From: Vicia villosa
Lineage: Eukaryota; Streptophyta; Magnoliopsida; Fabales; Fabaceae
Length of the DNA stretch: 64,000 nucleotides
Reading direction: 5' to 3'
Assembly: GCF_029867415.1 (NCBI RefSeq)
Contig: NW_026705461.1
Span: 62,001-126,000, forward strand
Shown here: positions 10,730 to 22,284 of the stretch, piece after piece
Layout of the letters: the number at the start of each line of letters is the position of its first letter
How positions within the stretch are numbered: position 1 is the first letter of the stretch
Notes under the pieces: model-generated
The model's database searches: none
What the model saw: the letters and a program-made list of their open reading frames with translations, nothing else
What the model was told of the DNA's origin: nothing
Made by a program: the position numbers and the translations under genes

Positions 10730-13700
10730 TGGTGAATGCTGCAGAAAAGTAAAGCGTGGTTTCGTCAATTACCGCTACAAATGAGACTCGTTTGGAGGGA
10801 AAATCACAATAACGATTAACTTTCTTGAGTACTATTGTATAAAAAAAATGACACTTGTTGTACACATTCATGTTTGGAAATGTCTAGATTGTGTCTGGTA
10901 CATATTCTGATTTTTATTTGTAATGATTTGGCAAATTTTCTTTTTTGAATTATTTTTACTTTGAAATTTATATCTGTCCATTAACTTAAAAAAAATACAT
11001 ATTATTAACTTATTTATAAGGTTTTTATATTAGATATTTTCATGCAAATAAACATTGAGATAAAATTAAAGGACAAAACTTCCTATCAAATTTTTATTGG
11101 GGGACCAAAATAAATTATGAAATAAAGTAAAACAGATAAAAAAAATAAAATGAATCAAAATGAGAATAAGGAGTTTGGTGATGCTACAATAAAATAATGC
11201 AGTATTGGTTAGTGTAAAATAATCCAGTATTTTTAAGTTATTTAACGGGGTTTTAAAACCCTCGCAATCTTTTATTTTATGTTAATTTTAACTGACGTGA
11301 TGTGACACGTGACCATGTCACGTAAGCCTCCGTTAGTTGAATCTAACGGGATTTTTAATTAACTAATCACTAATCAACATAGATAATTAGGATTAGATTT
11401 TTTTATTTAACAAATTTTTATTACTGCTTTTTTATAAAATAATAATAATTTTCTATGTTGGTGGTGAAGAGGATTTATGGTGGTAAATAACTAAAAAAAG
11501 AAAGAATTAAAATAGGAGAATAAGACAAAACCAGCGCTGGCATCCAGTGTTTCTGATTCTTGAAGGTTCACCATGGAGAACCATCTTCAGCGCCCTTGGA
11601 TTGAGTCTTCTAGAGATCCAACATCAGAAGGAGGAAGGCGCATTGTAAGGCATGGCTGGCAGAGAGCGCTGGATTCTGTTGAGAGCAAAACACCTCAAAC
11701 TAAAAATAAATAAGTGACGCCTCCATGGATCGAGCCCGCGCACGTTGGGTTTCTAAACTACACGCGTGAAAAACAACAAATAATGACACAACTGACCAAA
11801 AGCAAATTCAAAAGCAATAAAACCTGGGGCCCCCACGTCATGAGCAACCAATAGAATGAAGAGGGAGGATTACTGACTCTTTGACTGTCCAACGAACACA
11901 CACCACGCGTGGAGAGAGATGCTGAGAAAATTGACCAGCGAATGGGATCCATTGCACGCACCACGTAGGAAGTCAAATATTCAATTATCACTGTTCATTG
12001 TCTTCCTCGAATTTCCTGCGGATTCTGTTGTGGACGTAGCTGCGGACTTACATGCAGATTTTTCCGCAGGTACTTTTTCTTCCATAAATCCTGCAAAATT
12101 AACGTTAATGAAAAAAGGAAACTGCCCAGATCATATGAATGGAACCTAGCGAGCTTCATGGTGATGTTTTTTTCCGTCGAAACGCCCTGCAACATGGGAT
12201 CCGAAGCTTGGCTATGTGTATGCCCTAACAATGGTGGATTGCGATTCAAGGCTTAAAGGTCGAGTCTAATACGTTGGACCTGCACTAATACATCTCAGGA
12301 ACACATTGATATTATTAGATCACATCAAGACGCAATAAACATCAAAATATGGAAAAATTAACATGGACGATGGTGATGGTTATGGTGTACTTATCCTGGG
12401 CGTTCTGAAACACGTCCAATGAACCAGATTTACTCCTTGGCATCTCAGGAGGAGAATAGAATTACTTGTTTGGATTGATGGTGTCTGCCAATAAGAGAAC
12501 GAAAAGTTGCAAGTTTATGTATAATTTTGAACTTTGAAACCCTAGTACTCTTGCCTAATTTTTGTCCTCTCTTAGGGCTGAATATGTTATGTATATATAA
12601 TGGAGCATGTTAGGTCAAGTCATGGGCTTGGATCCTTGCTTGTTTGGTGACTTGGAAATTTGAATCAATATGCATGAAAATCTTTATATTTTTGGGCCAA
12701 TTTCTATTCAATGCATATTTGGCTTTTAATCATGGCTTATTGGATGATATTGAGTCAGATTTGATCAAGAAAATTTTGGTTAAAAGTTTGAAGAAAGAAT
12801 GGATTGATTGGTGAGAAATATTTGATTGGAAATTCTTCAAACCTTTCTATTTTGGTTCAATTCCCTTTCCAAACATATCTCTCATGAAATTTGTGTCTAT
12901 ATTTAGCCTTTTGGATGATAGGAATTGATTAAAAATCAAATATTTGATTTAAACTAATTATTTCATATTTTACATGATTTATTAGTATTTAAATAAATTA
13001 AAATTCAAATAAATAAAATAAATGATATGAAAATAAAATAATTAGTTTAAGAATGTTTATAAAGCCCATAGACACGTTTGCAATCCATATCTTAGGCCCA
13101 TTGGCCCAAAAATTCCATTTTGCTCACATTGACTTTTGTGCATTTCTCCAAAATTGCTCAACTTTACCAAGCCATAATTCTCTCAATTTTTTTGTATAGA
13201 AATGTTCTAGGACTTTTTGGAAAGCCCAAGATGTCCTCTACAATCCACTTTGGAACCTTTTTTGCATTTGAGGATTTTATCTTGATGATTCTTGATGATA
13301 TTGCTCCTGACAAAACACAGCTTTTTGCGAGATTCTAGAAGGACCTGTAATGTTTTGGTTCATATCTCTCAAATGGTGCATTTCTTGGTCTTAGGCCCAA
13401 CATCAAAGTTGTAGAGAATTTAATTTCATAGAGAATAAGCTTTGGTTGGAGAATTTCTGATAAATTATGAGAGAGATATGATCAGTCAAAGTTGGGTTGA
13501 CTTTCTCCTAAAAACCCTAATTTAGCAACTTTAAGTTTGCATGATTTTTGAGCTTTCTTTGATGAGTCATGATCAATCCTCGATCAAATGATGAATGTGA
13601 CTTCAAAATATTGATATTGACTAAAAATCAGGAGTTTTGACTGTAATTTGACCACAGTTGACTTTTAGGTCAAACTGATCGACTGTTGACCATTTGAGCA

Positions 13701-13958
13701 GTTGATTTGGCAATCTTGTGATTCAAGGCTTGCAAATTGGCATGAGGATACTTTGAAGCATATGAGATGCCATGGAGTTCACTTGAAGCATCAGAAGTTG
13801 ATTTCACCTTGAGAGAAGCAAAACCATAGTTGTGGGTTGATCGCTTAGAAGAAGGTTAATTGTGCCTAATTCTTACACCATCTTGAGCAGTTGAGAGTCG
13901 ATCATGTGAGTCAAAATATTTGGAAATATGATGGGCAAATTTTGGGGTATGACAGATA
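10730..13958. other. Gene-free region, partly LTR-like (Ogre/Tat type possible)
   Basis: No protein-coding segment is convincing. From roughly 11500 the base composition rises and the text resembles non-coding legume Ty3/gypsy LTR sequence, with repeated TTGACC/GGTCAA strings around 13490-13700 and an end GGGGTATGACA at about 13943-13953 that could be an LTR 3' border. No partner LTR, primer-binding site or pol fragment is in reach, so a solo LTR is the best reading, held weakly. Confidence 0.35.
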
Positions 13959-14310
13959 GCATTTTAAAATGAGAGATGAAAGGAACAAATATCAATCATT
14001 GAATTCATCAAGAGAGAAAAATTAATAGCCACATTGATGTATTAACATTCTCTCTCTTGATGAATTCAATGATTGATATGTATTCCTCTCACCTCTCATT
14101 ATAAAATGTTCTCACATGATATGCTCCATATATGGGAGCATATCAAGTGAGAGCATTTTAAAATGAGAGATGAGAGGAACAAATATCAATCATTGAATTC
14201 ATCAAGAGAGAAAAATTAATAACCACATTAGTGTATTAACATTCTCTCTTGATGAATTCAATGATTGATATTTATTCCTCTCATCTCTCATTATAAAATG
14301 TTCTCACATA
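13959..14310. repeat. Tandem pair of foldback (hairpin) MITE-like units
   Basis: Two units (about 13959-14116 and 14147-14310) each fold on themselves: AATCATTGAATTCATCAAGA on one arm and TCTTGATGAATTCAATGATT on the other, over arms of about 60-70 bp. The units are near copies of each other in the same orientation. The 30-bp spacer between them is also a near-palindrome (GATATGCTCC ATATAT GGGAGCATATC). The structure is non-coding and could be a MITE that duplicated or inserted next to itself. Confidence 0.8.
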
Positions 14311-14547
14311 AAAATTCTGTTTTTAAAAATATATTAAAATAGTATTATTAGATTTTTTTTTGTTTTTTATAATAAAAAAATAAAGAAAGTTTTATTTTCG
14401 CTTTTTAATAATGTTTTGTATATTTTTGTTTTGTTTTTTGTTTTAATTTTTAATAACTTTGTTTTAAAAAATATACTGAATTAATTTTTTGTTTGATTTT
14501 TTTGGGTTATGATGTGTTTTTCACCTAGTAAAAAATGTTTAATCTTA

Positions 14548-14625
14548 ATCCTACTCTGGCACATAGTTGGCATGTTGTTCTATTATATACTCTGACATAG
14601 ATACTTGCGAGGTAATTTTTATCTA
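14548..14625 (+). repeat. 78-bp direct repeat flanking the MULE (second copy 19694-19771)
   Basis: A 78-bp block beginning ATCCTACTCTGGCACATAGT and ending AATTTTTATCTA is found at 14548-14625, touching the left TIR, and again at 19694-19771, 11 bp after the right TIR. The 11 bp between (ATAGATACTTG) also occur inside the block. No ordinary 9-bp target duplication is seen. Confidence 0.9.
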
Positions 14626-14746
14626 GGCAAAATACCCTTTTTGGTCCCTTAAGTATACTCCAAGGTCCATTCTGGTCCCTTATCTCTAAAAAGTGTCAAA
14701 GTGATCCTTTAATTGTCCAAAAAGGACCACGTTTGTCCTTTCTGTC
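14626..14746 (+). repeat. MULE left terminal inverted repeat (partner 19562-19682)
   Basis: It runs from GGCAAAATAC to TTTGTCCTTTCTGTC and matches the reverse complement of 19562-19682 along its whole length with scattered single changes. It contains GGTCCCTT repeated and AAAAAGGACCACG. As in other MULEs the TIR probably holds the transposase promoter. Confidence 0.9.
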
Positions 14747-15126
14747 AGCTCCGTTAGTCAAAGTCAAAGGAAAGGCATGGGTGGCATACATGTGGCATTT
14801 ACGTTTTTATCTTTATTGCCAGGTGGTTTATTTTAATTGCCAGATGTGTAAATCAGCAATTGACATAAAATAGAAAGGAAAATGAAATAGAAACCTCATT
14901 GTCTCTTCGTTGGTTCTTGAAGGAAACCCTAGCGCAGCTGCCATTGACGAAACTCCAATCTCTAGTTGATGCGAACGAGAACGAAGACGACATTCAAGGT
15001 GAAAGCAAAGACGAAGACGACATCAGAGGTAAGTTTCTGCATCTCTGTGGCTGGTACTCTATTATGGTTTTAATTCCATGTTTCTGAAGTTTATATCGTG
15101 CGCTTCTATTTAGGGTTTCGTTTGAA

Positions 15127-18100
15127 ATGGACGAGTATCTAATCATTACAATCCACCATAGTGGTGAATTTGCGAGTGAGGACTTGAGCGTTTACGTAGG
15201 AGGTCAGATTGCTAAACTGAGGGTAGATGCTGATAAGTGGAGTTTTTTTGAGCTGTTAGGTAGTATCAAGGAACTAGGTTATCGAGCCATAGAAAACATA
15301 TATTATAAGGATCCAACTGGTGGGATGAATATATTGGTAGATGATAGAGGGGCATTAGAGATTGCTGATTTATATAGGGTTCATCTTAGTGTTGAGGTCT
15401 TTATTAAGCACGCATTGTCCCAGGCTGTTTTTGCTGATGAAGCTGAAGTTGTGTTAGATGATATTCCACTTAATGAAATGCCACCTAATGAGATAGTAGA
15501 TGAGGTAGCAGTAGAGATTGAGGAAATATTGAAGGAATTTGATGACAGGGCCAATGATGTAGCACAGGATGATGTGAGGAGTACTGATGTAACACAAGAT
15601 GGTGAGAGGGCCAATGATGTAGCACAGGATGATGTGAGGACTAATGATGTAACACAAGATGGTGAGAGGGCCAATGATGTAGCACAGGATGATGTGAGGA
15701 CTAATGATGTAACACAAGATGATGAGAGGGCTAGAGATGTAGCACAAGATGATGTAAGTGCAGTTGGAGCTGATAATGGACTTGTGGGTGGTGAGGTTGA
15801 TGATGATTTAAGACTGACTGATGATAGTTCTGATGATAGCAACTTCGAGTATGATAGTGCAATGGAGATAGTATTTGATGATGATTCTGATGAGTATAGT
15901 ACTGAACTGGAAGAGGAGGATGGAATGGACTGTGATATAGAAGATAATGAACAAATGAAAAGTAAAAAAGGAAAACAAATGTCTGATGAAAACAAAGAAG
16001 ATAGTAAAGGAAGTGATAATGATAGTGAGGATCTTGGAAGTGATTGTGATAGTGATGATAGCAGTAGGGCTAGGAGAAAGACGTATCCAATTTTTAAGCT
16101 TTTAAAGGATATGTCCAATTACAGATGGGAAGTGGGAACATATTTTACTACAAAGGAAGATTTCAAGGAGGCAATTGTTACTTATGCAGTCCATTCTGGC
16201 AGAGATTTAAGGTTCACTAAGAATGACAAGATAAGGGTTAGGGTCAGGTGTAAGGATGGATGTGAATGGGAATCTTACTGTGCTAAGTTACCTAATGAGG
16301 ATTCATGGCAACTAAGGAAAGTAGTTGACACCCATAGCTGTAGTAGAGAGTATCATGTAAAGTTACTGAAGACAAAATGGTTGAGCAAGAGGTTACAGAA
16401 TTCACTTAAAACAAACCCTAGACTGAAGCTGAAGGACATTAAGGAAAAGGTTCAGAAGAAGTGGAATGTTGGGGTCAACAAAACCAAGGCTATAAGGGCT
16501 AGGTTTGCAGCCAGAGACATGGTTGATGGGTCATTTCTAGGGGATTATACAAGGGTGTATGACTATGCACATGAGTTACTAAGATCTAACCCAGGTTCAA
16601 CTGTTAAGGTTTGTGTCCAGCCTGCACAAGAAGGTTCAACTGTTGAGAATTTACATTTCAAGAGGTTGTACATATGCTTGGCAGCTTGTAAGGAGAGCTT
16701 CAAGTGGAGCAGACATTTCATAGGACTTGATGGATGTTTTTTGAAAGGCTTATGTGGAGGTCAAATACTTGCAGCTATTGGCAGAGATCCCAATGATCAA
16801 ATGCTACCAATAGCATTTGCAGTTGTTGAAAGTGAAAACAAGGATAGCTGGACATGGTTCTTGGAGCTTCTTATTGATGATCTTGGTGGGAGGGAAGAGT
16901 GCCTCACATACACTTTCATTTTTGATCAACAAAAGGTATGACATTTTCATTTTACATTTTACATTTTCATTTCTGATCAACAAAAATGTATGACACTTTC
17001 ATTTTTTATGACTTAGGGTTTATTGCCTGCAATGAAGGAACTTCTTCCAAGAGTTGAACAGAGATTTTGTGTTAGGCATCTATACAACAATTTTAGGAAG
17101 AGGTTTGTTGGAAAAAAACTAAAGGAGATTATATGGAAAGCAGCCAAGTCAACTTACTACCAAGCTTGGGAGAGAGAGATGAAAGTAATGAAAGAGGTCA
17201 ATGTAGAAGCATACAAGCACATGATGAGCACTCCTCCAAGATTTTAGAGTAGATCATACTTCAAAACTCATAACAAGTGTGATGCTGTACTGAACAATAT
17301 GTCAGAAGCCTTTAATAGTGTCATATTGGAGTCAAGGGCAAAACCATTGATCACCATGGTGGAAGAGATTAGGGTATACATGATGGAAAGGTGGGCAACA
17401 AACAGGATGAGGTTTCAAAAATTAGAAGATGTTGATGTGTTACCAAACATTAAAAAGAAGATTGAAAAAACAAGTTCATACACAAATATGTGGCTTGTAA
17501 GGTAAATTCTGATTTCATTCTGATTTGAATCCTAATTTGTTAAATTCTGATTTGTTAAAGTCTGATTTGTTAAAGTCTGATTTCAATCTTGTTTGTTGAG
17601 TTTATTCTGATATAAATTCTGATTTTTAGGATGTCTGATGAGTTTATATTTGAAGTGAGGAATTTGGAAAACAATGCCGAAAAATTTACAGTCAATCTGA
17701 AAGATAGGACTTGTTCATGTAGAAGGTGGGAGTTGACAGGCCTCCCCTGTGTTCATTCACTATCAGCAATCAAAAGCAGGAACCAAAAGATTGATGATTA
17801 TGTCCCTGAGTATTACAGGAAATCAAGATATATGCAAGTGTACCAGCCAGTTATTTTTCCAGTCAATGGCTCAAACCTATGGGAGAGGACAGAGTACCCT
17901 GATGTTCTGCCACCCAAATTTAGGAAAATGCCAGGAAGACCCAAAAAAAGGAGGAATTTGGAACAAGGTGAACTGGATGGAACAGATAGAAAGATGAGAA
18001 GAACTGGCTTCATTGTGAAGTGCAGTAGATGCAAGAAACAAGGACACAACAAACTTACTTGCAAGGTACCATCAACTACTGCACAAGCAGCTCCATCACA

Positions 18101-18413
18101 AGCAGCTCCATCTCAGACTACTTCTGTACAAGTATCCCAAACAGCTCCTTCAGCTCCATCACAGTCATCTCAATCAGCTCCTTCACAATCATCTCAAGCA
18201 GCTCCATCACAATCATCCCAAGCTCAGAAGACTACTCCAAAATCAGCCAAGAAGACTACTCCTAAAGCAAAGAAGTTGGCAGTTAGAAGGCCAAATGCCC
18301 CTTTTATCCCACCTGGTCCAACCACAAGGCTGACTGCTGCAAAAATAGCTATAGGTCCAACAACAAGGAGGACAACACATACTAAAAGGGCCACACCAAA
18401 ATGGAAACCATAG
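15127..18413 (+). pseudogene. MULE transposase, three exons, one nonsense codon
   Basis: Exons 15127-16935, 17017-17501 and 17630-18413 join in frame to 1025 codons. Order of parts: PB1-like domain (residues 1-90), an acidic Asp/Glu/Ser-rich linker with tandem repeats (about 110-315), a zinc-binding MuDR/WRKY-GCM-like DNA-binding region ending HSCSREYH (about 330-410), the MULE DDE domain with FIGLDGCFLKG (Asp535) and FIFDQQKGLLPAM (Asp600, across intron 1), a SWIM zinc finger CSC...CVH (about 793-807), a CCHC knuckle CSRCKKQGHNKLTC (about 896-909) and a Ser/Gln/Pro-rich basic tail. Codon 680 is TAG (17245-17247) in the place of the Trp usual in PxxWSRxYF, so translation would stop before the SWIM finger. 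All else is open, so the loss is recent. The role is transposition of this element and relatives. Confidence 0.9.
15548..15760 (+). repeat. 60-bp coding tandem repeat in the transposase linker
   Basis: About 3.5 copies of a 60-bp unit encode alternating 10-residue peptides of the form ANDVAQDDVR / TNDVTQDGER. Copies at 15608-15667 and 15668-15727 are nearly identical. The unit length keeps the frame, so the repeat expands the acidic linker without breaking the ORF. Confidence 0.9.
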
Positions 18414-18841
18414 TCTCTTTATTTTATGTAGTGTTTTGGATTTTTAGACATCAGTTTGAATATTTTGTAATGTGTCTGAATATTTTGTGTTTTTAGAACC
18501 TGGTATGCAGTATTTTGGCCAAGTAATTTTGTGCTTTTGAACATGTGATTTCTGATGGCAAGGTTAATGTTAAAGTTAATGCAATATTTTGGCCTATAAT
18601 TTTTGCCTTTTTCTGTCTTATGAATATTAGTGGTTTGTGTCCTTTAGCAAAAGTCAATACATACTTAGCAGTGTGTAACAAATCATAACATTACAACACT
18701 AAACCATAACATAATTTTTGCCATTGATCACTTTAAAACATTACAACACTAAACCATAACATTACAAATGACCAACACTAAAATTCGATACATGAATAAA
18801 TATCAAATTCAGTACATACTAATTCATAACCTTACAACATA

Positions 18842-19378
18842 CTAATACAGACTTTTCCAAATGACCAACACTAAAATAACACAGAAAAGCCTTTTCCAAT
18901 TTTTCTCAGAATTCATCATCTTCTTCAACTCTCTTGTCTTTTGTTTTAGTCTGTCATTTGTTGCCTTAAGAGTTACCAACTCCATTTTTGCTGCATCAAG
19001 TTCAATTTGAATCTTCTCCATCCTACTATTCTGCATCTTCATATACTGGTCTTTCTCATCCATCACATCATCAAAGAACCATTGAAAATAGACACACCCT
19101 GTTTGGGTTGAACCCTGTGAAATTCAAAATACCAATCATTCGAACCCTGCTAAGGCAATAAATGACATGAACAAACAAGTGAAGTTCGTTTTTACCTTGT
19201 AATTACGACAGCCCCAGAATTGCTTCCCGAAATTCGTGCTTGTTGAAGCCCTACGAAGCAAAGCTATCTCTCCACACCCACATACGGGTCTCCATCTCAA
19301 GTTTGCAGCAAAACCATCATTCTTCGTGTTAGATTCGTATGAACATGGCCCTGCGATTGATGATGATGTCTGCTTCAT
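18842..19378 (-). CDS. GRF-type zinc-finger protein carried by the MULE, two exons
   Basis: Exons 19378-19196 and 19114-18842 join in frame (AAG GT / CACAG GG) to a 151-residue protein. The N-terminal GRF finger has Cys33, Cys35, Cys57 and Cys68 with the signature CGCGEIALLRRASTSTNFGK, then FWGC and GCVYFQWF. A charged coiled coil follows (about 80-130), and a hydrophobic C-terminal segment FCVILVLVIW could be a tail anchor. GRF fingers bind single-stranded nucleic acid in other proteins; the role here is unknown. It lies wholly inside the TIRs, convergent with the transposase, so it is either captured host sequence or an accessory gene of this MULE lineage. The frame is intact, unlike that of the transposase. 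Confidence 0.85.
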
Positions 19379-19682
19379 TGGAAACTGGTGAACCCTAGAA
19401 TTTGGGGAAGAAAGGAGGCAAACGATGAACCCTAGAATTTGGGGAAGAAATTCTGGGAACGATGAAGAAGAGAACGTTGAAGAACGATGAAGAAGAGAAC
19501 GTTTATATCATTCCACGTCACCTGCCACGTATACAGACCTAACGTCCGTTTGTGCCATTTGGACAGAAAGGACAAACGTGGTCCTTTTTGGACAATTAAA
19601 GGATCACTTTGACACTTTTTAGAGATAAGGGACCAGAATGGACCTTGGGGTATAATTAAGGGACCAAAAAGGGTATTTTGCC

Positions 19683-20862
19683 ATAGATACTTGATCCTAC
19701 TCTGGCACATAGTTGGCATGTTGTTCTATTATATACTCTGACATAGATACTTGCGAGGTAATTTTTATCTAACAAGGTTGTGAGGTGCTTTTCACCTAAC
19801 AATTATAGTTGCAACTATCATTTTTTAGGGATATTTAGTCTCGACAAATTAATAGTTGTGAGATTTTTTTTAAGTTGTGAGGTGATTTTCACATTTTTGT
19901 AGTGACTCTCACATCTTTGTATTCAAACTTTTCTATAATGAAAGAATTTATCCATTCGGGTTTGGCAAACTTGTACTTCTTTTGGTTTGTGGTTTTTTAT
20001 TTCTATTTCTCATTTTACGACCATCTCCAACGGTCTGATTCTTTTGCTTGTTCACCGACTGTCACGCATGAAATTGAATATGTTACTGTTGAAATTCGAC
20101 AACTTATCGAGCGTAGCAATGCAATGCTACCGCTGCTTTGAATAAAAACATATTAAATGGATTTTCTCCCTTAATCACTCTACTAGCTTTGAATAAAAAA
20201 AATATTATTTTAAATATTATTTTATTTAATAAGAATAAAATATTAATACATAAAGTAAAATTGTAGAATCCAATATAAATTTTTTAGAGTTGCATTTTCG
20301 AAATAAAAATTAGATGAATTGCTTTAATAGCATGTTTGGATATACGGCAAAATCCCCAAAAGCACGGTACATTTTTACGATAAGGGAGAAGTTATGTTTT
20401 GTTGCTTCTCATTTTCAAGGTGGGAAGAGTTTCAAATGTGCGTTTAGTGTTTCTACCGCCAAACCAAACAGATACTAACATGATGTACCCCAATAAATCC
20501 CTCAAAGAACCCAAAGATGCTCAAAAAAAACAAAGAGAAGTAGAGCGAATAAAGCTTGTATAAAAATATCACCCATGAAGATACATACTTGCATTTACAA
20601 TTATTTTTGTTTTACTTATTGCAACTATGGTTCTAGTCCTAGTGATGATGAACAAGGCTTAGCCACAAATCAGTTTTGAAATTTGATCTCATGCTCTTAT
20701 GATAACGGGAAGCACGGACTTAAATCATTGTTACACCACCATTGCCGACAAAATCGCAACCGTCACGTCACGGTGACCCTTATTTAAAACCATCAATCAT
20801 GTTAGTATTAGTTTCAACTTAGCTAGTTAAGATCATGATTTAGCAATTGATAAAGTTTCAAA
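19683..20862. other. Spacer between MULE and JINGUBANG-like gene
   Basis: After the second 78-bp repeat copy (19694-19771) this stretch is AT-rich. The 79-codon ORF at 19902-20141 shows no family signature. Nothing else is recognised; it would contain the 3' flank of the downstream minus-strand gene. Confidence 0.5.
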
Positions 20863-21975
20863 TCAAACCAAACACTCCCACACTCTAATCTCCCCGTCAA
20901 GGCTTCCACTAAACAGCTTAACCACCCCATCATCCGCTTCACCGATACCCGAAGTTACCACTAACGACTTCACCGGTTTTTCATGTCCTTCCAACACTCC
21001 CCTACAACAATAACCACCATCTCTTCTTTCCCTCCGCCAAATCCTCACTGTATGATCCGCTGACCCACTCACCAACAATTCATTCACGTTTACCAAACAA
21101 AGTATTGCCCCACTATGACCCCTCAACGTTTCCATCAACACGACGTTATTATTTTCCTCACACTTCTTATTATTACTCTCCCACCGGCATATCGTCCCGT
21201 CACTCCCGCCAGAAAATAGAACCCTCCCATCACCGTTCATCGCCAACGCATTAACGGTTGGTTTCTGCTTCCCTACACTCACAAAAGAATACCGTTTCAC
21301 CTTATTATCCATCTTCCAAGCCTTGATGCACCCATCTGCCGAAGCCGTGTAAACCGTACCGTCCTCCGAAACAACGACAGCGTTAATGGCGTCATCGTGC
21401 GCGTGAAAAGACTCCAAACACCGGTAATACCCGGAAGACAAATCCCATATCTTGAAACTTTTATCCCAAGAAACAGAATACATGAGTTTCTCTTTCTCGT
21501 TTACTGCTAAACCAGACACCGTATCATTATGTTTGATCCAAAGACTCTTCCGGTGACGTCGAACAGTCACGTAGTTTTTCGGAACGATGCAGCGGCGCAA
21601 CCGGTCTTTAACGGTGGGAAGTGAGGAAACAAGACAGTGCTGTTTTGAAGATGTAATATGCCAGATTCGAATTTTACAGTCTTGGTGAGCAGTGAAGACT
21701 CTTGAACCGGTAAACGTGATGGATTTTACGAAACCTGAAGTGGAGGTTTCGTTGAATGTGTCGATGAGGGTGTAATTGGAGGAGAGATCGAAGACGTTGA
21801 TGAGGTTAAGAGAGGCGGCGTAGAGAAGGTTACGGTGGACTGCGAGACATGTGATATGGGGTGTTAGGGTTTTGATGGAAGTGAGATATTGGTAGTTGAA
21901 GGGTTGCATGAGGGGTTTTTGTTTGTGTTGATTGTGTTGAAGGTGGAGGAGGGTGGTGATGGTGAAGTCGTTCAT
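20863..21975 (-). CDS. WD40-repeat protein, JINGUBANG-like, intronless
   Basis: The 370-residue protein consists of about seven WD40 repeats forming one beta-propeller, with clear units ending KIRIWHI, KSFKIWDL, CIKAWKM, TICRWES, HTVRIWRR and EIRVWE. Between repeats two and three sits the family insert VKDRLRRCIVPKNYVTVRRHRKSLWIKHNDTVSGL, and SFHAHDDAINAVVVSEDG follows; these are features of the Arabidopsis JINGUBANG family, whose founder restrains pollen germination and affects jasmonate level. Family members are often intronless, as here. The ATG at 21975 was kept because the sequence before it is low-complexity and no homology begins earlier. Which family member it is cannot be told from sequence alone. 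Confidence 0.9.
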   Translation of the reverse strand: MNDFTITTLLHLQHNQHKQKPLMQPFNYQYLTSIKTLTPHITCLAVHRNLLYAASLNLINVFDLSSNYTLIDTFNETSTSGFVKSITFTGSRVFTAHQDCKIRIWHITSSKQHCLVSSLPTVKDRLRRCIVPKNYVTVRRHRKSLWIKHNDTVSGLAVNEKEKLMYSVSWDKSFKIWDLSSGYYRCLESFHAHDDAINAVVVSEDGTVYTASADGCIKAWKMDNKVKRYSFVSVGKQKPTVNALAMNGDGRVLFSGGSDGTICRWESNNKKCEENNNVVLMETLRGHSGAILCLVNVNELLVSGSADHTVRIWRRERRDGGYCCRGVLEGHEKPVKSLVVTSGIGEADDGVVKLFSGSLDGEIRVWECLV

Positions 21976-22284
21976 TGTGGTGGAGAGAGTGCAGAATGAG
22001 GCAAACGGTGGGTGGAGGAGTGAGGAGACAAAAGGGTTGCTGAGGAAGGGAACATATGTAGCGGTTGGGATTTGTTGTTGTTATGGCATGTGGAAAAATC
22101 AGAATATTCAACACGTGGCAAGAGTAGAAAGCTATGAGGAGTAACTTGGTGGGGCACAAAGAAAGTGGAGGGGTCCATAGAAGATTTGCCGGACCTTAAG
22201 GATCAGATTGGTCAACGTGTCGTTGGTTGATTGATAAAATGTTCATTGATATATTATGGAGAGTGCTGTCAACTATCTTTTCAA

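Larger units (their letters stand above)
14626..19682. mobile_element. Mutator-like element (MULE), 5.06 kb, with transposase and GRF gene
   Basis: Terminal inverted repeats of about 121 bp (14626-14746 and 19562-19682) start GGCAAAATACCCTTTTTGGT and differ at only a few positions. Inside are a plus-strand three-exon transposase and a minus-strand two-exon zinc-finger gene pointing toward it, an arrangement reminiscent of maize MuDR with its mudrA and mudrB genes, although the second gene here is unrelated to mudrB. One nonsense codon in the transposase suggests this copy is not autonomous; the near-identical TIRs suggest it is not old. Confidence 0.92.

Noticed and set aside
15381..16118. 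245-codon minus-strand ORF rich in Ser and Leu
   Set aside because: It is the antisense shadow of the acidic repeat linker of the MULE transposase.
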